Below, piece by piece: positions 1 to 8,219 of a DNA stretch of 59,108 nt. The notes under the pieces were generated by a model. That model ran no database searches, was not told the DNA's origin, and saw nothing but the letters and a program-made list of their open reading frames with translations. The stretch's first letter is position 1. Every line of letters starts with the position of its first letter. The stretch lies in the NCBI GenBank assembly GCA_003818495.1, contig RPRK01000008.1, positions 1-59,108 on the forward strand, given 5' to 3'. Origin of the DNA: Burkholderiales bacterium. GTDB lineage: Bacteria > Pseudomonadota > Gammaproteobacteria > Burkholderiales > Burkholderiaceae_E. Both the position numbers and the translations under genes were made by a program.

Positions 1-615
1 CGCCGCGCCGCCCGCCTGGGCCGCCACCTGCACCTCGCAGGCGCGCTGCAGCTGGTACAGGTCGACGAAGGCGTCCGCGATGCTCGGCCCGCACGAGAGC
101 AGCCCGTGGTTGCGCAGGATCATCACCCTGCTGTCGCCCAGGTCCCGCGCCAGACGCTCCCGCTCGTCGAGGTCGAGCGTGATCCCCTCGAAGTCGTGAT
201 ACGCGATGCGCTCCGTGAAGAACATCGCCGTGAAGCTGAGCGGCAGCAGCCCCTGCTCCTGACAGGCCACCGCCTGACCCGCGGTCGTGTGCGTGTGCGC
301 GACCGCGTGCGCATCGGCGCGCGCGCGGTGGATCGCCGAGTGAACCACGAAGCCGGCCGGATTCACCGGATGTTCCGACTGGCCGACGATGTTGCCGTCG
401 ACGTCGATCCGCACCAGGTTCGAGGCCTTCACCTCCCGGTACATCAGCCCGAACGGGTTGATCAGGAACTGGTCCTCGGTGCCCGGCACGCGCACCGTGA
501 TGTGGTTGTAGATCATCTCGTGCCAGCCGAGATGGTCGAACAGCCGGTACGCGCAGGCGAGCTCGCGCCGGGCCTGCACCTCGTCCTGGGAGTCGCAGAG
601 GTCCTCGAGTCGCAT
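1..615 (-). CDS. class II aldolase/adducin family protein (3' end cut by window edge)
   Basis: An open frame of 205 codons starts at the ATG at 615 and runs off the left edge without a stop. It has the class II aldolase (AraD/FucA) hallmarks: a metal-binding HTHT at residues 107-110 preceded by His at 93 and 103, and RNHGLL at residues 168-173. Members are Zn-dependent aldolases or decarboxylases acting on small hydroxy or keto acids or sugars. The start lies one base past the stop of the ketopantoate-reductase-like gene, so the two are co-transcribed and probably translationally coupled. The substrate cannot be read from the sequence. About 40-60 residues should be missing at the C terminus. 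Confidence 0.88.
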   Translation of the reverse strand, partial: MRLEDLCDSQDEVQARRELACAYRLFDHLGWHEMIYNHITVRVPGTEDQFLINPFGLMYREVKASNLVRIDVDGNIVGQSEHPVNPAGFVVHSAIHRARADAHAVAHTHTTAGQAVACQEQGLLPLSFTAMFFTERIAYHDFEGITLDLDERERLARDLGDSRVMILRNHGLLSCGPSIADAFVDLYQLQRACEVQVAAQAGGAA

Positions 616-616
616 G

Positions 617-1552
617 TCAGCTCCGGTGCCCGTCGGCGTGCGGCCTGAGGCACGCCCAGGCGAAGTCGTGGAACGGTGTCGGGATGCCGTGCGCGCGGCC
701 GAGCCGCGCGACGGTGCCGCTCAGGCCGTCGAGCTCCAGCCGCCGCCCGGCGACGAGGTCGTGATGCATCGAGGCGACCATGCCCGGCGGCAGCCCGCGC
801 AGCAGCGCCAGCGCCGCGTCGGCATCGGCGTCCTCGAGCGGCACGCCCTCGGCCCGTGCGACCGCCAGCACCTCGCCGATGGAACGCCGCGCCAGCGCGA
901 GCAGCGCCGGGTCGCGGTAGACCACGCCGGCCGGCGAGCGCGTGAGACAGGTCAGCGCCGCGTTGGTGGCGAGCGCCAGGAACTTGGTCCACTGCGGCCG
1001 CGCGATGTCCTCGACCCGCCGCAGCTCGAACGGGGTCGGCAGCGATGCGCCGCGGACCTGCGCGACGAAGGCGGCCAGCAGCGGATCCGCGCGGGCGCCG
1101 GGGCCGCCGAAGACGATCGACGACATGTCGGAGACATAGTCGACGACGCCCGTCTCGCGCAGCTGCCCGGCGACCATCGCCAGGCCGCCCCAGCAGCGGG
1201 CCGCGGGCGCGCCGGCACGCACCCGCGCGACGCCGTCCACGCCGTTCTGCAGGCAGACGACGCCTTCGGCGGCCTCGAGCATCGGCCGCCAGGCCTCGGC
1301 CGAGGCGCGCGCGTCGTAGAGCTTGACGCAGGACAGCACCAGGTCGACGCCGATCGCCTCCTGGGGCCGGACGATCGCGCCGACCCCGGGCGCGTGGAAC
1401 TCGCCGCGCGGGCCGCGCAGGCGCACGCCGCGCGAGGCGATCGCGTCGCGCGCCGCGGGCCGCACCGCGAAGACGACCTCGAGACCGGCGAGCGACAGCA
1501 GCCCGCCGACATAGCAGCCGACCGCCCCGGCCCCGAGGACGACGACCTTCAT
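617..1552 (-). CDS. 2-dehydropantoate 2-reductase (ApbA/PanE) family oxidoreductase
   Basis: 311 residues, the usual length. The N terminus is a Rossmann fold with GAGAVG at residues 7-12. SCVK (74-77), LQNG (101-104) and the WTK near residues 188-190 match the family's NADPH and substrate-binding positions. The family reduces 2-ketopantoate to pantoate with NADPH, but many paralogs reduce other 2-keto acids. It sits between a glutathione transferase and a class II aldolase in a catabolic operon, so a role in processing a keto acid from that pathway is more likely than pantothenate synthesis. This is an inference from context; panE itself cannot be excluded. Confidence 0.85.
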   Translation of the reverse strand: MKVVVLGAGAVGCYVGGLLSLAGLEVVFAVRPAARDAIASRGVRLRGPRGEFHAPGVGAIVRPQEAIGVDLVLSCVKLYDARASAEAWRPMLEAAEGVVCLQNGVDGVARVRAGAPAARCWGGLAMVAGQLRETGVVDYVSDMSSIVFGGPGARADPLLAAFVAQVRGASLPTPFELRRVEDIARPQWTKFLALATNAALTCLTRSPAGVVYRDPALLALARRSIGEVLAVARAEGVPLEDADADAALALLRGLPPGMVASMHHDLVAGRRLELDGLSGTVARLGRAHGIPTPFHDFAWACLRPHADGHRS

Positions 1553-1571
1553 GGGTCTCGCGACCCGGCGC

Positions 1572-2471
1572 TCAGCCGGCCTTGCCGGAGGGGCCCGCCG
1601 CCTGCGCGTCGAGCTTGTCCTGCGTCTTCGTGTCGAAGTCGCTCGCGTCGTGGCGCTCGCGCAGCTGCGCGGCCGGATCGCCCACCATCCGATTGACGAT
1701 CCGCCCGCGCCGGACTGCCGGGCGCGCGCCGATCTGGTCGGCCCAGCGCACGACGTTGGTGTACTCGTGCACGGCGAGGAATTCGCCCGCGCCGTACAGC
1801 AGCCCCTTGACCAGGCCGCCGTACCACGGCCAGACGGCGATGTCGGCGACGGTGTAGTCGGCGCCGCCGAGGTACTCGCTCTCGGCGAGGCGTCGGTCGA
1901 GCACGTCGAGCTGGCGCTTCGTCTCCATCGAGAACCGGTCGATGGCGTACTCGATCTTGAACGGCGCGTAGGCGTAGAAGTGGCCGAAGCCGCCGCCCAG
2001 GTAGGGCGCGCTCCCCATCTGCCAGAACAGCCACGACAGGCACTCGGCCCGGGCCGCGGGCGCCTTCGGCAGGAAGGCGTCGAACTTCTCGGCCAGGTGC
2101 ATCAGGATCGCGCCGGACTCGAACACCCGCACCGGCTCGGATCCGCTGCGATCGACCAGCGCGGGGATCTTGGAGTTGGGGTTGGCCGCGACGAAGCCGC
2201 TGCCGAACTGGTCGCCCTCGCTGATCCGGATCAGCCACGCGTCGTACTCGGCACCGGCGTGGCCGAGCGCGAGCAGCTCCTCGAGCATGATCGTGACCTT
2301 CTGGCCGTTCGGCGTCCCGAGCGAGTAGAGCTGCATCGGGTGGCGTCCGACCGGCAGGTCCTTGTCGTGCGTCGGCCCGGCGATGGGACGGTTGATGTTC
2401 GCGAACCGGCCGCCGCTGGCCTTGTTCCAGGTCCAGACCTTCGGCGGGATGTAGTCGTCGTTGCTGCTCAT
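1572..2471 (-). CDS. yghU: glutathione S-transferase of the YghU type (glutathione-dependent disulfide-bond oxidoreductase)
   Basis: 299 residues, with the long N-terminal lead-in typical of YghU (KVWTWNKASGG near residues 11-21), then the thioredoxin-like domain and an all-helical C-terminal domain. Blocks recalled from E. coli YghU are present: FANINRPIAGPTHDK, LPVGRHPMQLYSLGTPNGQK, PNSKIPALVD, LGGGFGHFYAYAP and GRIVNRM near the end. YghU binds two glutathiones and has disulfide-bond reductase activity. The gene is fourth in a minus-strand operon, 19 bases before the ketopantoate-reductase-like start. It may detoxify or reduce a thiol adduct of the local pathway, or be a passenger. Confidence 0.9.
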   Translation of the reverse strand: MSSNDDYIPPKVWTWNKASGGRFANINRPIAGPTHDKDLPVGRHPMQLYSLGTPNGQKVTIMLEELLALGHAGAEYDAWLIRISEGDQFGSGFVAANPNSKIPALVDRSGSEPVRVFESGAILMHLAEKFDAFLPKAPAARAECLSWLFWQMGSAPYLGGGFGHFYAYAPFKIEYAIDRFSMETKRQLDVLDRRLAESEYLGGADYTVADIAVWPWYGGLVKGLLYGAGEFLAVHEYTNVVRWADQIGARPAVRRGRIVNRMVGDPAAQLRERHDASDFDTKTQDKLDAQAAGPSGKAG

Positions 2472-2496
2472 GGCGGTCTCCAGGGGGCGGATCGGA

Positions 2497-2937
2497 TCAG
2501 GATGTCGGGGACGAGTGTGTCATGCGCGCGCCGAAGAGCGCGCCGTCGTCGTAGCGCAGCACGAGCATCGCCACGCGCGAACCGATGTCGGCGGGTTCGA
2601 CGGCGCCCATCATCCGGCACATCAGGCGCACGCCGTCGTCGAGGTCGACGAGCCCGATGGCATAGGGCGCATCGGCGCGGAACGCGGCGGGCGCGACATG
2701 CACCCGCGTGAAGCTGTAGAGCACGCCGCCGCGGGCGAGGTCCGTCCACGCCAGCCGCCGGCTCCAGCAGCCGCGGCAGAGGTTGCGCGGCGGAAAGCCG
2801 ATCAGCGCGCAGTCCTCGCAGCGGGTCGAGCGCATCGTGCCGGCCTCGAGCGCATCCCAGAACGGGCGCGTGAAGGCGGAGACCCGCGGCGGAAACGGCC
2901 GAGCGCCGGTCATGCGCAGCTCGGGCAGCGGGGTCAC
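2497..2937 (-). CDS. Zn-ribbon/OB-fold protein (DUF35 family), partner of the adjacent thiolase-like protein
   Basis: 146 residues. A four-cysteine zinc ribbon (C40, C43, C54, C57) is followed by an OB-fold-like beta domain. I chose the GTG at 2937 because its GTGA overlaps the stop of the upstream thiolase-like gene by four bases; the ATG at 2913 is the alternative. DUF35 proteins are obligate partners of lipid-transfer-protein thiolases and aldolases, for example ChsH2 with Ltp2, where they gate acyl-CoA substrates. The coupled arrangement here suggests the same heteromeric complex. Confidence 0.88.
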   Translation of the reverse strand: MTPLPELRMTGARPFPPRVSAFTRPFWDALEAGTMRSTRCEDCALIGFPPRNLCRGCWSRRLAWTDLARGGVLYSFTRVHVAPAAFRADAPYAIGLVDLDDGVRLMCRMMGAVEPADIGSRVAMLVLRYDDGALFGARMTHSSPTS

Positions 2938-4127
2938 GACACCGCCTCCAGCACGTGGACCAGCGCGGCGTTGTACTTGCCGAGCTCGCAGACCGTCATG
3001 GTGAACGGGCCGCGGGCGGCCTGGCGCGGCCCGGCCCGGCCGCTCGCCTGCAGCACCGCCTCGACGACGTCGTAGAGCGGCGCGACCTCCGGCGGATGAC
3101 CGCGCGACAGGCAGCCGCCGCAGGTGTTGACGGGATAGGTGCCGTCGGCACGGGTGCGGCCGTCGGCGGCGGCGGCGGCGCCCTCCCCGCGCGGGAACAG
3201 CCCCAGCGCCTCGGTCGCCAGCACCTCGACGATGGTGCACGGCGCGTAGAGCTGGAAGGCCGACATGTCGGCCAGCGCGAGGCCCGCCGACTCGAGGGCG
3301 CGCCGCGAGGCGAGCCGCAGCGTGCCGTAGTCGAGCGCATCGGTCCCCGCGCGGTCGGAGAGCTGATGCAGCCCCTCGTGCTCGAACCCGCGGCCGCGCA
3401 CCAGCACGTAGGGGCGGCCGCTGGCGCGCGCGACATCCTCCGACACCACCACCAGCGCCACCGCACCGTCGGCGCGCCCGGGCACCTCGAGCAGTCCGAG
3501 CGGCTCGACGATCGGCCGCGCGGCGAGCACCTCGTCGAGGGTGATCGGCGTGCGGTACTGCGCGAGCGGGTTGAGCCGCGCATGCTCGCGGTTCTTCACC
3601 GCGACCGAAGCCAGCACCGCGCGCGGCACGCGGTGCTCGTGCAGGTAGCGCTGCGCGTCCATCGCGTACCAGGCGATCGGCACCGCGCCGAACACCGACT
3701 GGAAATCGACGTCGCCGGTGAGGCGGATGCTGTAGTCGAGGTGGCGTGCGGTGGGCACCGCGGTCTCGAAGTGCACGCCGACGGCGAGCATGCAGTCGGC
3801 CTGCCCGGAGGCGACCTGGTGCACGGCGGTGTCGAACGCGTGGCCCCCGGTCATGCCGTTGCCCAGCACCTGGACGACCGTCGCGTTCGCGCGGATCCCG
3901 AGGTGCGCGGTGAGGAAGGTGTGGAAGTAGCCCTGCTTCGTGTGGTCGCCCGGATGGGCCACGGCCACGCCGTCGATCGACGCTCTGCCGAGACCGGCCA
4001 TGGTCATCGCGTCGAGCACCACCTCGACGGCGAGTTCGTGCTCGAGCACGGCGTCGCCCGTGACCGACTTCTGCCAGGTACCGACCGGGACGGCGCCCCA
4101 GCCGAGGATCGCGGCGCGGCGGTTCAT
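2934..4127 (-). CDS. thiolase-superfamily lipid-transfer-like protein, probable acyl-CoA aldolase or thiolase
   Basis: 397 residues from the ATG at 4127. Further upstream starts give only low-complexity Ala/Pro/Arg sequence. The fold is SCP-x/Ltp thiolase: ILGWGAVPVG at the N terminus, a thiolase-like strand near residues 84-100, and C-terminal NTCGGCLSRGHPPE and VCELGKYNAA. At the position of the usual nucleophilic cysteine (around residue 92) the sequence reads NGMTGGHAF, so the cysteine is absent. Ltp2-type retro-aldolases with DUF35 partners also lack this cysteine, so cleavage of a beta-hydroxyacyl-CoA is a reasonable guess. It heads an operon with DUF35, GST, reductase and class II aldolase genes, divergent from an acyl-CoA ligase. 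Confidence 0.85.
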   Translation of the reverse strand: MNRRAAILGWGAVPVGTWQKSVTGDAVLEHELAVEVVLDAMTMAGLGRASIDGVAVAHPGDHTKQGYFHTFLTAHLGIRANATVVQVLGNGMTGGHAFDTAVHQVASGQADCMLAVGVHFETAVPTARHLDYSIRLTGDVDFQSVFGAVPIAWYAMDAQRYLHEHRVPRAVLASVAVKNREHARLNPLAQYRTPITLDEVLAARPIVEPLGLLEVPGRADGAVALVVVSEDVARASGRPYVLVRGRGFEHEGLHQLSDRAGTDALDYGTLRLASRRALESAGLALADMSAFQLYAPCTIVEVLATEALGLFPRGEGAAAAADGRTRADGTYPVNTCGGCLSRGHPPEVAPLYDVVEAVLQASGRAGPRQAARGPFTMTVCELGKYNAALVHVLEAVS

Positions 4128-4509
4128 CGGGGCGGGCGCCGATCGGCCCGCGGGCGCCGGCTCGCCGGCCCGGCGACGGGCGGCAGGGCGGGCGGGGCGG
4201 GCAGCGGCGGGTGCGACATGAGCGTAGGGACCTGTGGGCAGCGATCGATCGACGGCGGGCTGTGGCGCAGGGCCGGGCACAGGCTGCGGCCCGACGACTG
4301 CGGACCGACCGCGGCAAAAGTGTCGCACGGCGCCGCCGGCCCCCGCTCGCCCTGCCCGGCAAAGCAGAACGCGCGCCGCAGGCGATCGGGTCCGGCGTCG
4401 GACCCCATGGTGACCCGCGAACCGGCCCGTCTCCCGGCACCCCGGTTGTCAGCCCCACCGCGATCGCACATCATCGCCCCGGAACACGAGCCCGGGACAC
4501 GAGACGACG
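4128..4509. other. 382-base divergent intergenic region between the thiolase-like and acyl-CoA ligase genes
   Basis: No convincing gene. The half nearest 4127 is extremely GC-rich and reads through in the thiolase frame as low-complexity sequence, so a longer N terminus for that gene cannot be fully excluded. A good sigma70-like promoter for the acyl-CoA ligase lies near its right end (4445-4473). I could not find a clear minus-strand promoter or a strong operator palindrome. Confidence 0.5.
4445..4473 (+). promoter_or_regulatory. predicted sigma70-type promoter for the acyl-CoA ligase
   Basis: TTGTCA (five of six matches to the -35 consensus) is followed after 17 bases by CATCAT (four of six to the -10). 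The expected transcript start is near 4480, about 30 bases before the ATG at 4510. Prediction from sequence only. Confidence 0.45.
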
Positions 4510-6114
4510 ATGCGCGACCACGCCCTCCACGAGCGCACGATCGGGCGCCTCCTCGCCGAGCGGGCCGACCGGATCCCGGACCGGGTCTATCTGCGCTGGC
4601 AGGGTCGCGACTGGACCTACGGCGAGCTCGAGCGGATGACCAACCGCTATGCGAACGGCTTCGCCGCGCTCGGCGTGCGGCACGGCGATCCGGTCGCGCT
4701 GATGATGGAGAACAGCCCGGAACTGCTGTTCGCGCTGTGGGGCCTGGGCAAGCTCGGCGCGGTCGCGGTCGCGCTGAACACCGCCGCCCGGGGCGACATG
4801 CTGCACTACTTCGTCGCGCAGTCGGATGCCACCTGCCTGGTCGTCGACGAGGCGTGGGTCGGGCGCGTGCAGGAGGTGTCGGCGCGGCTTCCGAAGGTCA
4901 CCCGCTACGTCGTCCGGGGCGATGCCGCGCTGGACGTGCCGGGCGCGCGCACCGTGCCGTTCGCGCACCTCGACTCGGGCGACGAGACCCGCCCGCCCCT
5001 CGAGGCCGTGCGGCACGACGACACGCAGACGATCGTCTACACCTCGGGCACGACCGGTCCGTCCAAGGGGGTGATGTGCCCCCAGTCGCAGGGCCACGGC
5101 ATCGGCCGCGCGCTGACGATCGACTACGGCTACACCTGCGACGACGTGCTGTACGCGTGCCTGCCGCTCTTCCACGTCAACGCGCTCTGGTACTCCTGCC
5201 ATGCCGCACTGTGGGCGGATGCCACCGTCGCGCTGTCGCCGCGCTTCTCGGCGACCCGCTTCTGGGACGAGATCCGCGAGGCCCGCGCGACCCAGTTCAA
5301 CTCGCTCGGCGCGATGACCAACATCCTGCTGCAGCTGCCCCCGGGTCCGGGGGACCGCGCCCACGGCGTGCGCCAGGCGATGCTGGTGCCGATGACGAAG
5401 GACCTGCCCGCGCGCTTCATGGCGCGCTACGGCATCAAGGCGACCTCGCTGTTCGCGATGTCCGAGAACTACGCGGTGACGACCTATGTGCCCGACGACC
5501 GCGCCGACAAGGCCGGCTCGGCCGGCCACCCGCGCGATGCCAGCCTGCTGCGCATCGTCGACGACGACGGCCGCGAGCTGCCCGCGGGCGAGGTCGGCGA
5601 GATCCTGATGCGGCCGCTGCAGCCCGGCACGATGATGAAGGGCTACTACGCGATGCCCGAGGCGACCGAGCGCGCCTTCGTCGACGGCTGGTTCTGCACC
5701 GGCGACCGCGGCCGCGTGGACGCCGACGGCTACCTCTGGTTCGTCGACCGCAAGAAGGAGGCGATCCGCCGCCGCGGCGAGAACATCTCGGCCTACGAGG
5801 TCGAGCTGATCCTCTCGAGCCACCCGGCGATCCTCGAGGTCGCGGCAGTGCCGGTGCCCTCGGAGCTGAGCGAGGACGAGGTGATGGCCTACGTCGTGGT
5901 CCGACCGGGCCATGCGGTCACCGAGGCCGAGGTGGTGCGCTTCGCGGCCGGGCGGATGAGCTACTTCATGGTGCCGCGCTTCGTCGCGTTCATCGACGCG
6001 CTGCCCAAGACGGCGACCGAGAAGATCGAGAAGTACAAGCTCAAGCAGGACGCGGTGGCGCGCCGCGCGTCGCTGTGGGACCGGGAGCGCGAAGGGATCG
6101 TGGTGTCGCGGTAG
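4510..6114 (+). CDS. AMP-dependent acyl-CoA ligase/synthetase (ANL superfamily)
   Basis: 534 residues, full length for the family. The phosphate-binding motif YTSGTTGPSKGV is at about residues 177-188. The hinge and A8 region, with CTGDRGRVDADGYLWFVDRK, begins near residue 396, and the catalytic lysine region near residue 500 reads LPKTATEKIEKYK. The enzyme should activate a carboxylic acid with ATP and transfer it to CoA. The adjacent acyl-CoA dehydrogenase and divergent thiolase/DUF35 genes suggest it starts a beta-oxidation-like route. It most resembles crotonobetaine/carnitine-CoA ligase-like and aromatic or medium-chain ligases; the substrate is not readable. Confidence 0.92.
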   Translation: MRDHALHERTIGRLLAERADRIPDRVYLRWQGRDWTYGELERMTNRYANGFAALGVRHGDPVALMMENSPELLFALWGLGKLGAVAVALNTAARGDMLHYFVAQSDATCLVVDEAWVGRVQEVSARLPKVTRYVVRGDAALDVPGARTVPFAHLDSGDETRPPLEAVRHDDTQTIVYTSGTTGPSKGVMCPQSQGHGIGRALTIDYGYTCDDVLYACLPLFHVNALWYSCHAALWADATVALSPRFSATRFWDEIREARATQFNSLGAMTNILLQLPPGPGDRAHGVRQAMLVPMTKDLPARFMARYGIKATSLFAMSENYAVTTYVPDDRADKAGSAGHPRDASLLRIVDDDGRELPAGEVGEILMRPLQPGTMMKGYYAMPEATERAFVDGWFCTGDRGRVDADGYLWFVDRKKEAIRRRGENISAYEVELILSSHPAILEVAAVPVPSELSEDEVMAYVVVRPGHAVTEAEVVRFAAGRMSYFMVPRFVAFIDALPKTATEKIEKYKLKQDAVARRASLWDREREGIVVSR

Positions 6115-6119
6115 CGGCA

Positions 6120-6135
6120 CCGGGGCCGGCCCCGG
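6120..6135 (+). terminator. possible GC-rich hairpin after the acyl-CoA ligase
   Basis: CCGGGGCCGGCCCCGG is a perfect palindrome six bases after the TAG at 6112-6114, giving a six-pair stem with a four-base loop. No T tract follows, so it may only pause RNA polymerase or stabilise the 3' end. Confidence 0.3.
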
Positions 6136-6157
6136 TTCGACGCGGCCCCGACCCGGT

Positions 6158-6186
6158 TTGACGCTCCCCGGGCCGGCCACCAGAAT
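6158..6186 (+). promoter_or_regulatory. predicted sigma70-type promoter for the acyl-CoA dehydrogenase
   Basis: TTGACG (five of six) and CAGAAT (four of six) are separated by 17 bases. The start would fall near 6193, 25 bases before the ATG at 6218. It implies the dehydrogenase can be transcribed independently of the ligase. Confidence 0.5.
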
Positions 6187-6217
6187 CGCCCGCACGCCCT
6201 CTCCGGACACACCCCCG

Positions 6218-7396
6218 ATGGACTTCTCGCTTCCGCCCGAGCTCGTCGAGCTCCAGGCCCGCACCCGCGCCTTCGTGCGCGAGGTGGTGATCCCTTTCGA
6301 GCGCGACCCTCGCCGCACCGACCACGGACCCACCGACGCGATGCGCCGCCAGCTCAACGGCCTCGCCGCCGAGCACGGGCTGCTCGCGCCGCACGTCGAG
6401 GAGAAGTGGGGCGGCCTGGGGCTGGGCCACTTCGGGCGGGCGATCGTGTTCGAGGAGGCCGGCTATTCGATGCTCGGCCCGATCGCGCTGCACTGCGCGG
6501 CGCCCGACGAGGGCAACATGCACCTGATGGCCTCGGTGGCCACGCCGGAGCAGCAGGCGCGCTGGCTCGCGCCGCTGGCCGCAGGCACGACGCGCTCGTG
6601 CTTCTGCATGACCGAGCCGGCGCCGGGCGCGGGCTCCGATCCGGGGCTGCTCGCGACCACCGCGGTGCGCGACGGCGACGACTTCGTCATCGACGGCGAG
6701 AAATGGCTGATCACCGGTGCCGACGGCGCCGCCTTCGCGATCGTGATGGCGCGCACGATCGTCGACGGCCAGGACGTCGGCGCGACGATGTTCCTGACCG
6801 ACCTGCCCGCCCCCGGCTTCGAGATCGAGCGGCTGATCCATTCGATGGACTCGAGCTTCTGCGGCGGCCACGCGCAGGTGCGCCTCACGAAGCTCCGGGT
6901 GCCCGCGGCCAACGTGCTCGGCGAGGTCGGCGCGGGGTTTCGCTACGCGCAGGTGCGCCTGGTGCCGGCGCGCCTGACGCACTGCATGCGCTGGCTGGGC
7001 GCCGCACGCCGTGCGCACGACATCGCGACCGAGTACGCCCGGGCTCGGCAGGCCTTCGGTCAGCCGCTGATCCGGCACGAGGGCGTGGGCTTCATGCTGG
7101 CCGACAACGAGATCGACCTGCACACCGCGCGGCTGTCGATCTGGCACACCGCATGGCTGCTCGACCAGGGCGCCCGTGCCAGCCGCGAGAGCAGCATGGT
7201 GAAGGTGCACTGCTCGGAGGCGATCTTCCGCGTCGTGGACCGCTCGATGCAGGTGCTCGGCGGGCTCGGCCTGACCGAGGACACCGAGGTGCAGCGCATC
7301 TTCCGCGACGTGCGGGCGTTCCGGATCTACGACGGCCCGTCGGAAGTGCACCGCTGGAGCATCGCGCGGCGGCTCGGCGATCGCGGGCCCGCCTGA
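6218..7396 (+). CDS. acyl-CoA dehydrogenase family protein
   Basis: 392 residues from the ATG at 6218, the start of the canonical MDFSLPPELVEL. The three-part acyl-CoA dehydrogenase architecture is visible: a helical N terminus (about 1-125), a beta domain with CMTEPAPGAGSDPG and GEKWLITGAD, and a C-terminal helical domain with RQAFGQPL, QVLGGLGLTEDT and IYDGPSEVHRW. It oxidises an acyl-CoA to the enoyl-CoA using FAD and passes electrons to ETF. The family position resembles ACAD10/11-like dehydrogenases. It follows the ligase by about 100 bases with its own likely promoter. Confidence 0.92.
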   Translation: MDFSLPPELVELQARTRAFVREVVIPFERDPRRTDHGPTDAMRRQLNGLAAEHGLLAPHVEEKWGGLGLGHFGRAIVFEEAGYSMLGPIALHCAAPDEGNMHLMASVATPEQQARWLAPLAAGTTRSCFCMTEPAPGAGSDPGLLATTAVRDGDDFVIDGEKWLITGADGAAFAIVMARTIVDGQDVGATMFLTDLPAPGFEIERLIHSMDSSFCGGHAQVRLTKLRVPAANVLGEVGAGFRYAQVRLVPARLTHCMRWLGAARRAHDIATEYARARQAFGQPLIRHEGVGFMLADNEIDLHTARLSIWHTAWLLDQGARASRESSMVKVHCSEAIFRVVDRSMQVLGGLGLTEDTEVQRIFRDVRAFRIYDGPSEVHRWSIARRLGDRGPA

Positions 7397-7424
7397 AGCG
7401 CGGCGAAGGCGCGGACGCGACGGC

Positions 7425-8198
7425 TCAGGTGCGCAGGGTCAGCCCGCCGTCGGCCACCAGCCCGTGGCCGGTGATGAAGTCCGCCTCGTCGCTCGCCAGC
7501 AGCAGCACGGCGCGCGCCATGTCCATCGGCGTGCCGAGCCGGCGCAGCGCGGCCTTGCGCGCCCACACCTCGCGGATCGCCGGATCCTCGAATGCGGCTC
7601 GGGTCATGCCGGTCTCGATCGCGCCGGGCAGCAGGTAGTTGACCGTGATGCCCCACTTGCCGAGCTCGAGCGCGAGTGTCTTCGACAGGCCCGCGACCGC
7701 GTGCTTGGAGGCCACGTAGCCGGACAGTCCGAGGTCCGTGCGCTCGGCCATCACCGACGCGGTGTTGACGATCCGGGCCCGCCCGGTGGCAGCAGCGCGG
7801 TCGCGCAGCGCGGGCACCGCCTCGCGGCACAGTCTGAATGCGGCGCGGACGTTGACCTCGAACTGTCGGTCCCACGCCGCGTCGGAATGGGCCTCGACGA
7901 GGCTGCGCTCGGAGACGCCGGCGTTGTTGAACAGGATGTCGAGCCCGCCGCCCTCGCGCAGCGCGGCAGCGACGATCGCTGCCGGCGCCTCGGCGTCGGT
8001 GACGTCGCGGGCGAGGGGCACGATCCGCTCGGCCTGCACGAAGACCGTCAGGATCGGCGAGGCCGGGCGGTCGACGGCGATCACGGTGGCGCCCTCGGCG
8101 GCGAAGAGCCGCGCGGTCGCCTCGCCGATGCCGGAGGCCGCACCGGTGACGATGGCGACCTTGCCGTGCAGGCGACCGGGGACATCGGTAAGGGTCAT
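7425..8198 (-). CDS. SDR family NAD(P)-dependent oxidoreductase
   Basis: 257 residues with classical short-chain dehydrogenase motifs: TGAASGIGEA near residues 18-27 for cofactor binding, NNAGVS near residues 91-96, and the catalytic YVASK (Tyr-x3-Lys). An acidic residue after the second strand (VDRP) favours NAD over NADP. It is last in the operon with the MBL hydrolase and the LeuCD-like pair, 21 bases after the MBL stop. It probably oxidises or reduces a hydroxy or keto intermediate of that pathway; the exact substrate is unknown. Confidence 0.88.
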   Translation of the reverse strand: MTLTDVPGRLHGKVAIVTGAASGIGEATARLFAAEGATVIAVDRPASPILTVFVQAERIVPLARDVTDAEAPAAIVAAALREGGGLDILFNNAGVSERSLVEAHSDAAWDRQFEVNVRAAFRLCREAVPALRDRAAATGRARIVNTASVMAERTDLGLSGYVASKHAVAGLSKTLALELGKWGITVNYLLPGAIETGMTRAAFEDPAIREVWARKAALRRLGTPMDMARAVLLLASDEADFITGHGLVADGGLTLRT

Positions 8199-8219
8199 GC
8201 GAAGGCTCCGGGGTGCGCG

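Noticed and set aside
2955-6161. A 1068-codon open frame antisense to the thiolase-like gene and extending over the acyl-CoA ligase
   Set aside because: It is Arg/Gly/Ala-rich, matches nothing, and covers two clear genes in other frames. Long antisense frames are common at this GC content.
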